64,000 nt of DNA from an uncultured Psychrobacter sp. (GTDB taxonomy: Bacteria; Pseudomonadota; Gammaproteobacteria; Pseudomonadales; Moraxellaceae): the NCBI GenBank assembly GCA_947501045.1, contig CANMUI010000004.1, positions 242,340 through 306,339 on the forward strand. Reading direction: 5' to 3'. The translations under genes and the position numbers were made by a program. Positions 46,574 through 56,585 of the stretch are shown here, in pieces. Each line of letters starts with the position of its first letter. Within the stretch, counting starts at the first letter, position 1. The notes beneath the pieces are model-generated. The model saw only the letters and a program-made list of their open reading frames with translations, searched no databases and was not told the origin of the DNA.

Positions 46574-46873
46574 AGAGTATCCTTTATTAATCTTAAATTT
46601 ATAAGCTTTAAATTTTGAGCTTAGTTACTCGTTATAGTTTTTAAAAATTAGTAAGCAAAGCTGACATAGTTGGATTATGCTGAGAAATACTATATTAATT
46701 GTAGCACTTTGTTTTTGTCGATGTTTGGTGCATCAAAACCTACTGATAAAAGGTTAACAATTAAGTATAAATGGTTTATGCCTATAATAGAATAAATTAG
46801 AACATAGGTTTATGTGCAAGGGGCTGTTAAAATAACCGTTATAGTCACATATGATAGTCAAAGAAGGTAGAGC
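46574..46873. promoter_or_regulatory. Divergent promoter region between cysM and the hybrid kinase gene
   Basis: Three hundred AT-rich bases serve both genes. I see no clear operator. Sequence near the right end reads AAGAAGGTAGAGC before the kinase ATG, a usable ribosome site. Confidence 0.4.
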
Positions 46874-49800
46874 ATGATACACAAAAAACGCTTTGACACT
46901 AGCAGCGCTTATGGTCAGCTGATCATATTGGTGTTTTTGCCTATCTGTATACTGGCTGCAGTAGGCGGGATTTTGGTTTTTTATGAAACCATGCGAGCTA
47001 GTGATTCAGAGCAAGAGGCTTTAGCGGAAGCTGTGCTCATCCGCTATGCACCGATGGTCGTTGATCTTATCCCAGATTTACTGGATCAAAAAAGCGTACC
47101 GCTAATAATCAATCAAAACCTTGATTCAATCTCACTACCTCCAGCCAATAGTAGCGTACCATTTATTGATCAAAATACTTCCGCAGCCAACACTACTACC
47201 AGTACTTTGCCACAAAATGCTAGGGTAACCTTAGCCACTATTCATGACAAGCTTAGCCGTATGCAATCGGAGCAGCATGTACAGCGCACAGCTATTATCA
47301 ATCAAAATAATCAAGTACTAGCTACGGTTGGTTACGGAACTGATGAAGTCTGGCCATCTATAGACCCCTCACAAACCTTTTTATCAAAACAGCCGACGCC
47401 TATTGGTACCGCTTACGGTCGTCTGTTAGGTGATTTTGAAGGTCAACGGCTATGGCTGCTAATTGATATGGACAACGAGCCGCTCTACATAGCTCGCTAT
47501 CGGATTGCTATGTCACTGGCGATTACTGGTTTGTTTACTATTTTGATGTTATTACTTAGCTTAAACATTTATGCCAAACGCTGGATTGCGCCTATTTATG
47601 AGCTACGATTAAAGCTACAAAGAACCACCGTTGATAATTTATATAAGCCAATTCTTATAGAATCTGATGGCGAGATAAATCTATTACAACAAGATTTAGT
47701 GAGAACTTTACGGCGTTTGCATTCAAGCTTTCAAGAGCTCAAAGACCATGCTGAACAAACCGAAGATGACTTGCGTCTGGCTTTTGATGAGATGGAGATG
47801 CAAAATATCTCCATTCGCAATGCCCGTGATGCGGCCATCTCAACCAGCCAAGCTAAGTCTGCTTTTTTAGCCAATATAAGCCATGAGCTGCGTACGCCGC
47901 TTAATAGCATTGATGGTTTTATTAATCTGCTGGCGCGTCATGGAGGGCTTAATCCTGAGCAGGACCTGTATGTACAAACTATTCGCAAATCGTCAGCCCA
48001 TCTGCTGGCCTTGGTTAACGATGTTTTGGACTTCTCTAAGATCGAAGCGGGAAAACTGGTATTAGATTGTCATGAATTTGACCTCTACGATACTATTTAT
48101 GATGTGGTTGATATGCTCTCGCCGGTGGCCGCAGAAAAAGGACTACGCATGGCAGTCCTCTTTTATAACGATGTACCGATGCAGGTCAACGGTGATGCAC
48201 TACGTTTAAAACAAGTACTGACTAACATCGTTGGCAACGCTATTAAGTTCACTGATAGTGGTAATGTGGTGGTGCGAGTAAGTTTGGATGATCATCGAGA
48301 TAATTATCTGATGATTAGCGTCCAAGATAGTGGTAAAGGTATCTCAGCGGCTGATCAAAAGATGTTGTTTCAAAGCTTTAGTCAAGGAGATCCTTCGGTT
48401 ACTCGCCAGTATGGTGGCACCGGTTTGGGTTTGGTGATCTCAAAACAGTTGGTACGACTGATGGGCGGTGATATTGGTTTTTATGACAATGTGCAAGAAA
48501 ACATCGCCAAGCAAGGCGCTACTTTTTGGTTTCGGATGCCAGCTCATGTCGATGTGCTAGAGGCTGCGACAGGGCAATCCATTGAACCGCCAGTTTTAGC
48601 ACCATTGCTCGCTGACAATGATAAATTTAATGTCCTAGTTTGGATCAATCATGTGGCATCAAGACAAGTGCTCAAAGCCAGTTTACAAAATCTGCCCATT
48701 AAGCTGACTCAAGCAAACTCCTTACCTGGAGTGCTCGAGTCTTTGAAAGAACATGGCAACTACTGGGACTGGGTGATTGTTGATAACGATACCCAAGACG
48801 ATATGATGGCGCTACTTAAACAGATTCGTCTGCATTATCAAGGTAAGCTTGCGGTGTTTGGTTATCAAGTTGCAGCGGATCAGGCACTTTTGAACCGTTA
48901 TCATGCCAATATCTTGTACGAACCTTTAGATAAGCGGCAACTATACGCCATGCTTGATACTCGAAAGAAGAGCGCACCAAAGCTGACGCAAGAGCCAATT
49001 TGGCAAGGGGTAACGGTATTGGCTGTCGATGACCACCTGCCTAATCTGCTGGTATTAGATGCCTTACTTAGCGAGCTTGGTATTCATGTGATTACTGCCA
49101 GCAGTGGCTTTGATGCTATTGAGATGATTAGTAAACAACAAGCCAAAAATACTAAGCATTCAACAATCAGTACTAATCAGCGCAGTTTGGCCAGTAAAAC
49201 TCAAACCTCCAAAGCAGAAGACCGCGCCCAGCTTAACAAAGTGGCAGCCACTAATATAAATGCAGAGGAGCAAATGCCTACTAATTTGCTAAATAACTCA
49301 TCAAACAAGTTTCAGGACAAAGAGAGTATTGATCTGATTTTTATGGATATCCAAATGCCGCGTATGTCAGGACGAGAAGCGGCGCAGCAAATTCGTAAAA
49401 TTGAAGGCGCTGATAGCCATATTCCTATTATCGCGTTAACGGCACATGGTTTATCTGATGAGCGTGAAAAACTAATAGCTAGCGGTATTGATGATTACGT
49501 CGGCAAACCTATCAGTCAACCACAATTATTACGAGTGCTACAAAAATGGCTAGGTCGTACGGCTACTGCGCGTGCGTTGCTCGAAGAAACCGTTGATAAC
49601 GTCACTTCGCCTACTGAGTCGCTACCTACAAATGAGCATAGTACTGAACTTAGTACTGAGCCTAATATAGCGGTGCACCATACGATCAACCAAAATATCT
49701 CTACTAATAAACCATCAGATAGAAAAGTGACACGCCCATTATCTCTTAAAAAAATTCGTGATGATTATTTGCGAGACAGTCAGCCGCGTGACGACTATAT

Positions 49801-50416
49801 GTTAAAGCCTACAAGCGATAATCAATCACGCTATGGAGATAGGCAGTATCATGAATTGCAATATGAAAGACAAAATCAAGCCTTGTTAGAAGATCAATCC
49901 ATACCTCATGATGAGCAACAATACGGTGAAATAAAAGACTCAAAGCTCTCTCGATTAGAGGCTAACCCATCCAAAAGTCCCGCTTCAACAGCAAGTGCTA
50001 TTGAGGAATTAGATATTTTAGACTGGCAAGATGCATTAACTCGCTCTGCCCATAAGCCTGAATTAGCAGCTAAGCTCATTATAATGATGCTTGATACTAT
50101 CCCTGATGAAAAGGAAGCTTTGCATCAAGCGTGGCAAGCACGTGACCGTTATGAGCTGGCACAAATTGCTCATCGTATTCTAGGCGCTAGTCGTTACACA
50201 GGCGTGCCGCAGCTACGCCAAGCCAGCCAAAACCTAGAAGATAAGTGTCTGTTGAACGTCCAGCACACCACACCCATTCAGTTTGCGATGCTCAAACCCT
50301 ATTATGAAGAGTTGTTGCTGGCATTAAGTAACTTACAAACCCTTGATCTATCTTTTTATCCGCAGCTTGATTATCATCGTCTTAGCGAAAACGATATGAT
50401 TTGGAAGATGATATAG
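46874..50416 (+). CDS. gacS: GacS/BarA-type hybrid sensor histidine kinase
   Basis: This is an inner-membrane hybrid kinase expected to signal to a GacA/UvrY-type regulator. It has TM1 (~14-37), a periplasmic sensor, TM2 (~212-235), HAMP, HisKA with His337 (ANISHELRTPLNS), HATPase (NIVGNAIKFT, GTGLGLVISK), a degenerate receiver (~585-700), a true receiver with Asp719/Asp720 and phospho-acceptor Asp825 (FMDIQMPRMSG), a long disordered linker, and Hpt with His1100 (AHRILGASRYTG). The true receiver carries about 60 extra S/T/Q/K-rich residues before the phospho-acceptor. Length 1180 is much larger than the ~920 of BarA. The gene symbol is by architecture and by the cysM neighbour. Confidence 0.87.
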   Translation: MIHKKRFDTSSAYGQLIILVFLPICILAAVGGILVFYETMRASDSEQEALAEAVLIRYAPMVVDLIPDLLDQKSVPLIINQNLDSISLPPANSSVPFIDQNTSAANTTTSTLPQNARVTLATIHDKLSRMQSEQHVQRTAIINQNNQVLATVGYGTDEVWPSIDPSQTFLSKQPTPIGTAYGRLLGDFEGQRLWLLIDMDNEPLYIARYRIAMSLAITGLFTILMLLLSLNIYAKRWIAPIYELRLKLQRTTVDNLYKPILIESDGEINLLQQDLVRTLRRLHSSFQELKDHAEQTEDDLRLAFDEMEMQNISIRNARDAAISTSQAKSAFLANISHELRTPLNSIDGFINLLARHGGLNPEQDLYVQTIRKSSAHLLALVNDVLDFSKIEAGKLVLDCHEFDLYDTIYDVVDMLSPVAAEKGLRMAVLFYNDVPMQVNGDALRLKQVLTNIVGNAIKFTDSGNVVVRVSLDDHRDNYLMISVQDSGKGISAADQKMLFQSFSQGDPSVTRQYGGTGLGLVISKQLVRLMGGDIGFYDNVQENIAKQGATFWFRMPAHVDVLEAATGQSIEPPVLAPLLADNDKFNVLVWINHVASRQVLKASLQNLPIKLTQANSLPGVLESLKEHGNYWDWVIVDNDTQDDMMALLKQIRLHYQGKLAVFGYQVAADQALLNRYHANILYEPLDKRQLYAMLDTRKKSAPKLTQEPIWQGVTVLAVDDHLPNLLVLDALLSELGIHVITASSGFDAIEMISKQQAKNTKHSTISTNQRSLASKTQTSKAEDRAQLNKVAATNINAEEQMPTNLLNNSSNKFQDKESIDLIFMDIQMPRMSGREAAQQIRKIEGADSHIPIIALTAHGLSDEREKLIASGIDDYVGKPISQPQLLRVLQKWLGRTATARALLEETVDNVTSPTESLPTNEHSTELSTEPNIAVHHTINQNISTNKPSDRKVTRPLSLKKIRDDYLRDSQPRDDYMLKPTSDNQSRYGDRQYHELQYERQNQALLEDQSIPHDEQQYGEIKDSKLSRLEANPSKSPASTASAIEELDILDWQDALTRSAHKPELAAKLIIMMLDTIPDEKEALHQAWQARDRYELAQIAHRILGASRYTGVPQLRQASQNLEDKCLLNVQHTTPIQFAMLKPYYEELLLALSNLQTLDLSFYPQLDYHRLSENDMIWKMI

Positions 50417-50606
50417 ACTCATACTAAACCTAAAAAAAACTACAATAGTCTTATAAGTAAGCCCTAGTAACGCAGTGGTCAATGATTAATACGGCACCCC
50501 GATATTTGGCCTGCTACTATTAGCTTTAGTTATTCATCATTGATTGACTATTGACTTTAAATACTCATAATTTTAAACGCTCACTATTTAAGTATTAAGG
50601 ATTACC

Positions 50607-51419
50607 ATGCACGCTATTGCCACTTATCAATATCAGACGCTACAAGTCAGCGTTACTGAAAATATTGTAACCGTTACTATCAACCGACCCCAAAAAAAGA
50701 ATGCTATGAGCTTTCAAGTAGTCAATGAGCTGATTGCCGTGGCCGGACGAATTAGTAAAGACAAAACCTTGAGGGCGGTGATCCTCAATGGCGCTGAAGG
50801 AGTGTTTTGCGCGGGTATCGATTTGGGAGATTTAAACCAGCCTAAGAATCAAGCCTTTGCGTTTTGGGAATTGATAAAACCGTGGCAAAGTTTGTTTCAA
50901 AGGGTATGTCTGGTTTGGCAGGAGGTGCCTATTCCTGTGATTGCGGTACTAGAAGGTTACTGCATTGGTGCCGGTATGCAACTGGCATTAGCCTGCGATA
51001 TACGCATCGCTCATCCTGAGTGTAAATTGTCTATTATGGAAGCTAAATGGGGCTTAGTACCTGATATGGGTTTGACGCAATCGGCACTAGGGGTGGTACG
51101 TGCTGATATTTTAAAAGAGCTAGCGATGAGCGCGCGTACTATTGATGCAGGAGAAGGGCAGACATTGGGGCTTGTCAGTCATTGTAGTGAAACGCCACTT
51201 GAGCACGCGCAAACATTGGCAATGGAGTTTACTAAGCGCTCTCCTGATTCAGTACTTGCCAGTAAGCGTGTCATCAATGCTATGTATCAGCAGTCCTTTG
51301 CTACCTTGTACAAAGAAAAGACGTGGCAATTGAAATTAATGCTAGGACGAAATCGTAAACTGGCTATCAAAAAAGCCAAAGATGCTAGTATTGAGTTTGC
51401 AAAACGTCAATTTGGCTAG
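50607..51419 (+). CDS. Enoyl-CoA hydratase/isomerase family protein
   Basis: This is a crotonase-fold enzyme acting on CoA thioesters. The oxyanion-hole segments are present: AMSFQVVNEL with AVILNGAEGVFCAGIDLGDL, and VLEGYCIGAGMQLALACDIRIAHP. MEAKWGLVPDMG follows. The Asp in PDMG suits several crotonase subclasses, so hydratase and isomerase activities cannot be told apart by eye. Length 270 is normal. AAGGA precedes the ATG. It stands alone between the hybrid kinase and an exporter gene. Confidence 0.9.
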   Translation: MHAIATYQYQTLQVSVTENIVTVTINRPQKKNAMSFQVVNELIAVAGRISKDKTLRAVILNGAEGVFCAGIDLGDLNQPKNQAFAFWELIKPWQSLFQRVCLVWQEVPIPVIAVLEGYCIGAGMQLALACDIRIAHPECKLSIMEAKWGLVPDMGLTQSALGVVRADILKELAMSARTIDAGEGQTLGLVSHCSETPLEHAQTLAMEFTKRSPDSVLASKRVINAMYQQSFATLYKEKTWQLKLMLGRNRKLAIKKAKDASIEFAKRQFG

Positions 51420-51625
51420 GCATTTTTTAGTAAAAATGTTTTACACTGAATATTGTTTTATATGTAGATAATAGTAACTTTAGAGATAAGTAATATTAGT
51501 TATTATTATGTTAATTAAACTTAACTACCCATTGAAATTCAACTAGACAGAACGATATAGCAGTGTCTACTTATCGGCTGATACGATAAGGGCACTAATA
51601 ACACTGATAGAAAACGGTCAATGCC

Positions 51626-52885
51626 ATGTCTTCCCCAAAATCTGCTTCAAACAATCAACCGATTACTAACTCAAGAGTGCGTTCATCGGAGCTACCCGTT
51701 GCTTGGATTATGATGCTTGGACTTATCGTTGCCATAGGGCCGTTGTCCATTGACATGTATTTGCCTGCAATGCCTGCAATGGGCGATAGTTTTGGGGTAT
51801 CAACAGCCTTTATAGCAAACTCAGTGCCAGCGTATTTTGTCGGCTTAGTATTTGGGCAGCTGTTCTATGGTCCCTTTAGTGATCGTGTTGGACGTGTTAA
51901 GCCTTTATATATAGGTATGACGTTATATGTTATTGCCTCTATCATCTGTGCGACAACTGATAGCGAGTATGTGCTATTCGCAGGACGTACCTTGCAAGCC
52001 CTTGGTGCCTGCGTAGGAGCTGTGGTCACTCGAGCAGCGATTCGTGATCGCCTTACCGCTAGGCAAACGGCCAAAGCTTTTTCGATTATGATACTGGTCA
52101 TGGGCTTAGCGCCAATTTTAGCGCCATCGCTTGGAGCGCTATTTTTGCAGTTTTTCGACTGGCCCTCTATATTTTGGTTCTTAGCAGCCTTTGGGGTACT
52201 CAATCTATTACTAACTAAATTTTTCTTCTTTGAAACCTTGACCGAAGAAAACCGTAACGCTCGCCCTGCAAAAGAGGTGCTGAGTCAATACTGGGAGCTA
52301 CTCAAAGACCCCACGTTTAACTATCCAGCGATTGGCGGTGGCTTATTAATGGGCGCAATGTTTGTTTATATTAGCGCCGCCTCTGAACTGATTATGGATA
52401 CTTACGGAGTTTCAGCAACGCATTTTGGTTGGATTTTTGGCTCGAATGCTGCAGGTTTTGTGGCGCTAACTCAATTAAATCAATGGCTGACCAACCGTTT
52501 TCGTATTCTAAGTATTTTGCGCTTTGGTGCAATGATGCAGGTGATCTCTGCAGGTGCGCTATTTATGACAGGTCTACTCTTTGGTACTGACGCCTGGTTG
52601 CCATTGGTATTAGGCTGTATTTTCTTTTGTATCGCAGGTTTAGGTCTAACTCAGCCTAATGCTTCAGCTATTGCCTTGGCATTTCAAAAACGCCGTGCTG
52701 GTATGGCAAGCGCCCTACAAGGCTCTTTGATGTTTTCAGTTGGTATTTTTGGTGGATTATTAGTGAATCTATTTCCAGTCAACCCCGTACTTAAGATTGG
52801 TATTGCTATGTTCGTACTGATGAGCTTGGGCAGCTATTTGATTTGGCAAATTGATCGTAATTTGAACCTCGATGACGCTGAATAG
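51626..52885 (+). CDS. Bcr/CflA family multidrug efflux MFS transporter
   Basis: This is a 12-helix drug:proton antiporter of the inner membrane. The N-terminal GPLSIDMYLPAMPAMGDSFGVS is characteristic of Bcr/CflA, and motif A appears as YGPFSDRVGRVKPL. Motif C-like GLAPILAPSLGALFL follows. Length 419 is typical. The first ~25 residues are polar. Substrates are unknown; homologues export bicyclomycin, florfenicol or chloramphenicol. The ribosome site is weak. A very strong terminator follows. Confidence 0.9.
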   Translation: MSSPKSASNNQPITNSRVRSSELPVAWIMMLGLIVAIGPLSIDMYLPAMPAMGDSFGVSTAFIANSVPAYFVGLVFGQLFYGPFSDRVGRVKPLYIGMTLYVIASIICATTDSEYVLFAGRTLQALGACVGAVVTRAAIRDRLTARQTAKAFSIMILVMGLAPILAPSLGALFLQFFDWPSIFWFLAAFGVLNLLLTKFFFFETLTEENRNARPAKEVLSQYWELLKDPTFNYPAIGGGLLMGAMFVYISAASELIMDTYGVSATHFGWIFGSNAAGFVALTQLNQWLTNRFRILSILRFGAMMQVISAGALFMTGLLFGTDAWLPLVLGCIFFCIAGLGLTQPNASAIALAFQKRRAGMASALQGSLMFSVGIFGGLLVNLFPVNPVLKIGIAMFVLMSLGSYLIWQIDRNLNLDDAE

Positions 52886-52912
52886 GATCGATAAAATTAA
52901 CTAGCTTGTACT

Positions 52913-52952
52913 AAAAAGCCTTCATACGCTTACTACGTATGAAGGCTTTTTT
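52913..52952 (+). terminator. Strong terminator after the Bcr/CflA gene
   Basis: AAAAAGCCTTCATACG and CGTATGAAGGCTTTTT form a perfect 16-bp stem with a 7-base loop, ending in six T. It isolates the downstream signalling cluster. Confidence 0.92.
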
Positions 52953-53246
52953 ATGTCCGCATTGATTGATACGCGACTCTGTCCAAAATTACATCTGTGG
53001 TTCAACTTATCATCAATTAGTTATCCATATATCATTAGCAATCGTAATGATAAGTACCATTCACTATTCACCGTTTATCATTTCATCTATCCATTCATCT
53101 ACATTTATATTCATAATGATTGATATAATAAAAATACTAAACTATTATCTAGTTTAGTTAGTGTATAAATTTAGACCATGGAATTAGGTACAGTGTTGTC
53201 AGGTTTTTGAAAAAAGACAACTACTTTTAAATTTTAAGGATGAACT

Positions 53247-54134
53247 ATGAATACGTTATATCAAATACTACCAATTATAATGGGTGTCGGTCTATTGGGT
53301 TGCGGTAATACTAGTAGCACCAATAATACAACTATGCCCGAGAGCAGCACGCCAGCCATTACTGAAACTAAAGAAGCGTTCGTTAGTAAGTTACCGGATT
53401 CCGCACCAGTGGTGAAAGTGTCCTCTGATTCAGACTTTGCACCTTATGAGTTTAAAGATGAGTACGGTAAAGTTACTGGGTTTGATATAGAGCTTATGAA
53501 CTACATCGGTGAAGATCAAGGCTTTAGAGTAGAGAACTATACGGATCGTTGGGAGGAGATGTTCGTAAACTTAGACAACAAAAACCGCGATATGCTTGCC
53601 GCAGCTATTCCTTATAGTGCTAAGCGTGATAGCAAATACTTACTGTCAAACCCCTATGCACCGCTGCCGTCCACTCTCTTATATTTAGACAATACACTAA
53701 ATATTACCTCCTTAGACGACTTAAGTGATGTAAAGATAGGGGTACTTGACGGTACGGTACAACACGAGTACTTTAGCAGTGGTCAATTTAGAGTGAAGTC
53801 TGTAGAGCCTTACGTAACAACTTTTGCTGCTGTACAAGGCATGGCAAAAGGCGAAGTTGATGCTGTAGTTGAGGACTCTGCCGCTCTTCGTCATATCATG
53901 AGCGAATTGCCAGATCTCCAGCCTAACTATTTTGATTATGAAGACATCCATGCAGAGAGTGCCTACAAAGTTCTTATTATTGATAAAGATCAGCCCGAAC
54001 TACTCGAAAAGGTAAATGCAGGTCTAAAAAACTTAATAGATGATGGTACTTATGCCATGCTAACGACAAGATGGTTTGGCGAGGATTTAACAGCAGATGT
54101 CTTGCAGCAAAAAAAACCACAAACCAAATCCTAA
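53247..54134 (+). CDS. Family-3 solute-binding lipoprotein, paralogue 1
   Basis: This is an extracellular solute-binding protein of the HisJ/GlnH type, probably for an amino acid. The lipobox LLGC puts the lipid Cys at residue 19, with Gly at +2. A T/S/N linker and a conserved ETKEAFVSKLPDSAPVVKV lead into the binding domain (YEFKDEYGKVTGFDIELM). The residue that contacts a ligand carboxylate in the family is present (Arg in PYSAKRDSKY). AAGGA precedes the ATG. It is the most divergent in the array in its first 20 residues and is the only one without a sigma-54 element upstream that I can find. No permease or ATPase gene is near. Confidence 0.88.
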   Translation: MNTLYQILPIIMGVGLLGCGNTSSTNNTTMPESSTPAITETKEAFVSKLPDSAPVVKVSSDSDFAPYEFKDEYGKVTGFDIELMNYIGEDQGFRVENYTDRWEEMFVNLDNKNRDMLAAAIPYSAKRDSKYLLSNPYAPLPSTLLYLDNTLNITSLDDLSDVKIGVLDGTVQHEYFSSGQFRVKSVEPYVTTFAAVQGMAKGEVDAVVEDSAALRHIMSELPDLQPNYFDYEDIHAESAYKVLIIDKDQPELLEKVNAGLKNLIDDGTYAMLTTRWFGEDLTADVLQQKKPQTKS

Positions 54135-54147
54135 CTTAATACTTGGC

Positions 54148-54188
54148 CAAAAAGCACTCAAATATAAATGATGTTTGAGTGCTTTTTT
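54148..54188 (+). terminator. Terminator after solute-binding gene 1
   Basis: AAAAAGCACTCAAA and TTTGAGTGCTTTTT pair in a perfect 14-bp stem with an 11-base loop and a seven-T tail. Confidence 0.9.
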
Positions 54189-54294
54189 TGTTTTTATTTA
54201 ATAATACTTATTTGCCAAATTCAGTTAAATTTTCTTGCTTCATTGCCGCAACATCTAGTTGTCGTATTGAAAATCAAACAAACACATCAAACAG

Positions 54295-54310
54295 TGGCAT
54301 AGCTCTTGCA
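54295..54310 (+). promoter_or_regulatory. Sigma-54 (-24/-12) promoter of solute-binding gene 2
   Basis: TGGCATAGCTCTTGCA has GG and GC exactly 10 bases apart and matches the RpoN consensus TGGCAC-N5-TTGCA with one change. It lies 90 bases before the ATG of the next gene. Confidence 0.78.
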
Positions 54311-54399
54311 CAACTATTGTTGATCCTATAGCTCATTGTTTCTCATAGGACTGCTGTATATCAGGGAACAGAAAACTTTCTAACTTTCAAGGATGGAAT

Positions 54400-55290
54400 A
54401 TGAAGCAATTATACAAAGTACTTCCAGTAGTACTAAGCATAGGTTTATTCGGCTGTGGTAATAACAATAACGCCAATACCACAACTAAGCCGGAGAGTAC
54501 TAAGCCTGTAGTGACTGAGACCAAAGAAGTGTTTGTCAGTAAACTGCCTGATTCAGCGCCAGTAGTAAAAGTTGCTACCGAAGCCAACTATGCACCCTAT
54601 GAGTTTAAAGACGAATATGGCAACGTTACTGGCTTTGATTTAGAGTTAATGCGCCAAATTGGTGAGGATCAGGGATTTAAGGTGGAAGTCTATAACGATC
54701 CTTGGGAGGATTTATTCACCAACGTAGACAATAAGAGCCGCGATATGATTGCAGCAGGTCTTTCATACAGTAAAGATCGTAATAGCAAATATTTACTTTC
54801 AGACCCTTATGTACCTCTGCCATCAACACTTTTATATATAGATGACTCATTAAGTATCAATTCAATGAATGATCTAGGCAATATAAGAGTTGGTGTCTTG
54901 AGCGATACCGTACAATATGACTATTTTACTCAAGATAGTATCAATGTTAAGTCTATAGAACAGTACCCAACTACTTTTGCTGCAGTACAAGCGATGGCAC
55001 AAGGGGATATTGACGCTGTTGCAGAAGATAGCGGGGTCTTACGTTACCTTATGAACGACTTACCTGACCTGCAGCCTCACTATTTTGATTATGAAGACAT
55101 TGGATCAGAAGCAGCGCGTAAAGTCCTTGCTATTGATAAAGGGCAACCTGAACTCCTTGAAAAAGTAAACTTGGGGCTAAAAAGTTTAAAAGAAAACGGA
55201 ACTTACGCTAGTTTAACCACCAAATGGTTTGGTAAAGACCTAACTAAAGATGCATTAACGCAGCAAGAGATGGTTCTATCTAATCCTTAA
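54400..55290 (+). CDS. Family-3 solute-binding lipoprotein, paralogue 2
   Basis: A lipid-anchored solute-binding protein, lipobox LFGC (Cys19, Gly at +2). The linker and KLPDSAPVVKVATEANYAPYEFKDEYGNVTGFDLELM are nearly the same as in paralogue 3. The family carboxylate-binding Arg is present in SYSKDRNSKY, and the amino-group-binding acidic residue in VAEDSGVLR. CAAGGAT precedes the ATG. It is flanked by a sigma-54 element upstream and a hairpin downstream, so it is likely its own transcript. Confidence 0.89.
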   Translation: MKQLYKVLPVVLSIGLFGCGNNNNANTTTKPESTKPVVTETKEVFVSKLPDSAPVVKVATEANYAPYEFKDEYGNVTGFDLELMRQIGEDQGFKVEVYNDPWEDLFTNVDNKSRDMIAAGLSYSKDRNSKYLLSDPYVPLPSTLLYIDDSLSINSMNDLGNIRVGVLSDTVQYDYFTQDSINVKSIEQYPTTFAAVQAMAQGDIDAVAEDSGVLRYLMNDLPDLQPHYFDYEDIGSEAARKVLAIDKGQPELLEKVNLGLKSLKENGTYASLTTKWFGKDLTKDALTQQEMVLSNP

Positions 55291-55338
55291 TATTCATAAA
55301 CAGCTATTACAAACTATTAAGTAAGAATCAACTTTATT

Positions 55339-55378
55339 AAAGTCGTTTAAATGTGAGTTTGCATTTGAATGACTTTTT
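55339..55378 (+). terminator. Terminator after solute-binding gene 2
   Basis: AAAGTCGTTTAAATG pairs with CATTTGAATGACTTT (two G-T pairs) around an 8-base loop, followed by five T. Confidence 0.75.
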
Positions 55379-55435
55379 CATATGTAACTTCATTTTTAAC
55401 CGTTATTTTGTAAATGAAGTGGATATATTAAACAG

Positions 55436-55451
55436 TGGCACAGCTTTTGCA
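55436..55451 (+). promoter_or_regulatory. Sigma-54 (-24/-12) promoter of solute-binding gene 3
   Basis: TGGCACAGCTTTTGCA matches the consensus TGGCAC-N5-TTGCA fully, with GG-N10-GC. It lies 41 bases before the ATG. A perfect 9-bp inverted repeat (ACTTCATTT 55387-55395 / AAATGAAGT 55412-55420) sits just upstream and could bind an activator. Confidence 0.85.
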
Positions 55452-55492
55452 TAATAAGAAAAAGGTTACTTTCTGATTTTCAAGGATAAGAT

Positions 55493-56389
55493 ATGAAGCA
55501 GTTATATAGAGTACTTCCTGTAATGTTAAGCGTTGGTCTGTTTGGTTGTGGCAATAATAATACCGCTACTACGACAACGACAACGGCACCAGAAAGCGCT
55601 ACGCCAGCAGTTACAGAAACTAAAGAAGAGTTTGTCAGCAAACTCCCTGATTCAGCACCAATTGTTAGAGTGGCTACCGAAGCCAACTATGCGCCTTACG
55701 ATTTCAAAGATGAGTTCGGTAATGTGACTGGGTTTGATGTAGAGCTGATGCAACAAATTGGTGAAGATCAGGGTTTTAAGATTGAGCTCTATAATGATCC
55801 TTGGGAAGATCTATTTGAGAATCTAGATACTAAAAGCCGAGATATGATTGCAGCTGGGACTACTTATAGTGAAGAGCGTGCTAGTAAGTACTTACTTTCA
55901 GATCCGTATGTTCCTTTACCAGGGACCCTTGTCTATGTAAATGAGGCGTTAAATATTAACTCATTAAATGACTTGAGCAATGTAAAAATTGGCGTACTAA
56001 GTAACTCAGCTCAGTTTCGTTACTTTACTAAAGATGATACAACTATTGAAAGTCTAGAAGAATACCCAACTACTTTTGCTGCTATACAAGCTATGGCGCA
56101 AGGTAAAGTTGACGCTGTCGCCAGTGATTCAGGTGTGATTCGCTACACTATGAATGAACTACCAGAATTGCAGCCCAAATATTTTGATTATGAAGGGATA
56201 ACCTCTGAGACGGCTCGTAAGGTATTTATCGTTGATAAAAACCAGCCTGAACTGCTTAAAAAGCTAAATACAGGACTACAAGATCTCAAAGATAACGGTA
56301 CTTATGCCAATTTAACGACTAAGTGGTTTGGTACTGATCTGACCAAAACTGCTTTGGAACAACAACAAAAGCTTTCTGCAGTTGAGTAA
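55493..56389 (+). CDS. Family-3 solute-binding lipoprotein, paralogue 3
   Basis: Same design as paralogue 2: lipobox LFGC at Cys19 with Gly at +2, a run of Thr in the linker, KLPDSAPIVRVATEANYAPYDFKDEFGNVTGFDVELM, the ligand Arg in TYSEERASKY and acidic VASDSGVIR. It is closest to paralogue 2 by eye. CAAGGAT precedes the ATG. It has its own sigma-54 element and its own terminator, so it appears monocistronic. Confidence 0.89.
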   Translation: MKQLYRVLPVMLSVGLFGCGNNNTATTTTTTAPESATPAVTETKEEFVSKLPDSAPIVRVATEANYAPYDFKDEFGNVTGFDVELMQQIGEDQGFKIELYNDPWEDLFENLDTKSRDMIAAGTTYSEERASKYLLSDPYVPLPGTLVYVNEALNINSLNDLSNVKIGVLSNSAQFRYFTKDDTTIESLEEYPTTFAAIQAMAQGKVDAVASDSGVIRYTMNELPELQPKYFDYEGITSETARKVFIVDKNQPELLKKLNTGLQDLKDNGTYANLTTKWFGTDLTKTALEQQQKLSAVE

Positions 56390-56425
56390 GACAACTAAGT
56401 AATTAGATAAATTATAGTCTACACC

Positions 56426-56466
56426 AAAAACACTCGGCTCATCAATTATGTGCCGAGTGTTTTTTT
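56426..56466 (+). terminator. Terminator after solute-binding gene 3
   Basis: AAAAACACTCGGC and GCCGAGTGTTTTT form a perfect 13-bp stem with a 13-base loop and seven T. Confidence 0.9.
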
Positions 56467-56585
56467 ATGGGTAAGTCTTATTCTCTTGACTCTTCAAACT
56501 GGTATTTATGCTTCGTTAATCAGATGCTTCTGTAGATGAAAAACCTAAATCAATGTTACAAAGCTGATATAGAGACTATGATTAA

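Noticed and set aside
52966..53157. A 63-codon frame before binding-protein gene 1
   Set aside because: It is AT-rich and repetitive (I/S/Y/H), has no ribosome site and lies in the expected promoter region.
52953..53246. A sigma-54 element before binding-protein gene 1
   Set aside because: I checked every GG in the spacer; none has GC after exactly 10 bases. GGTACAGTGTTGTC is the nearest but lacks the GC pair.
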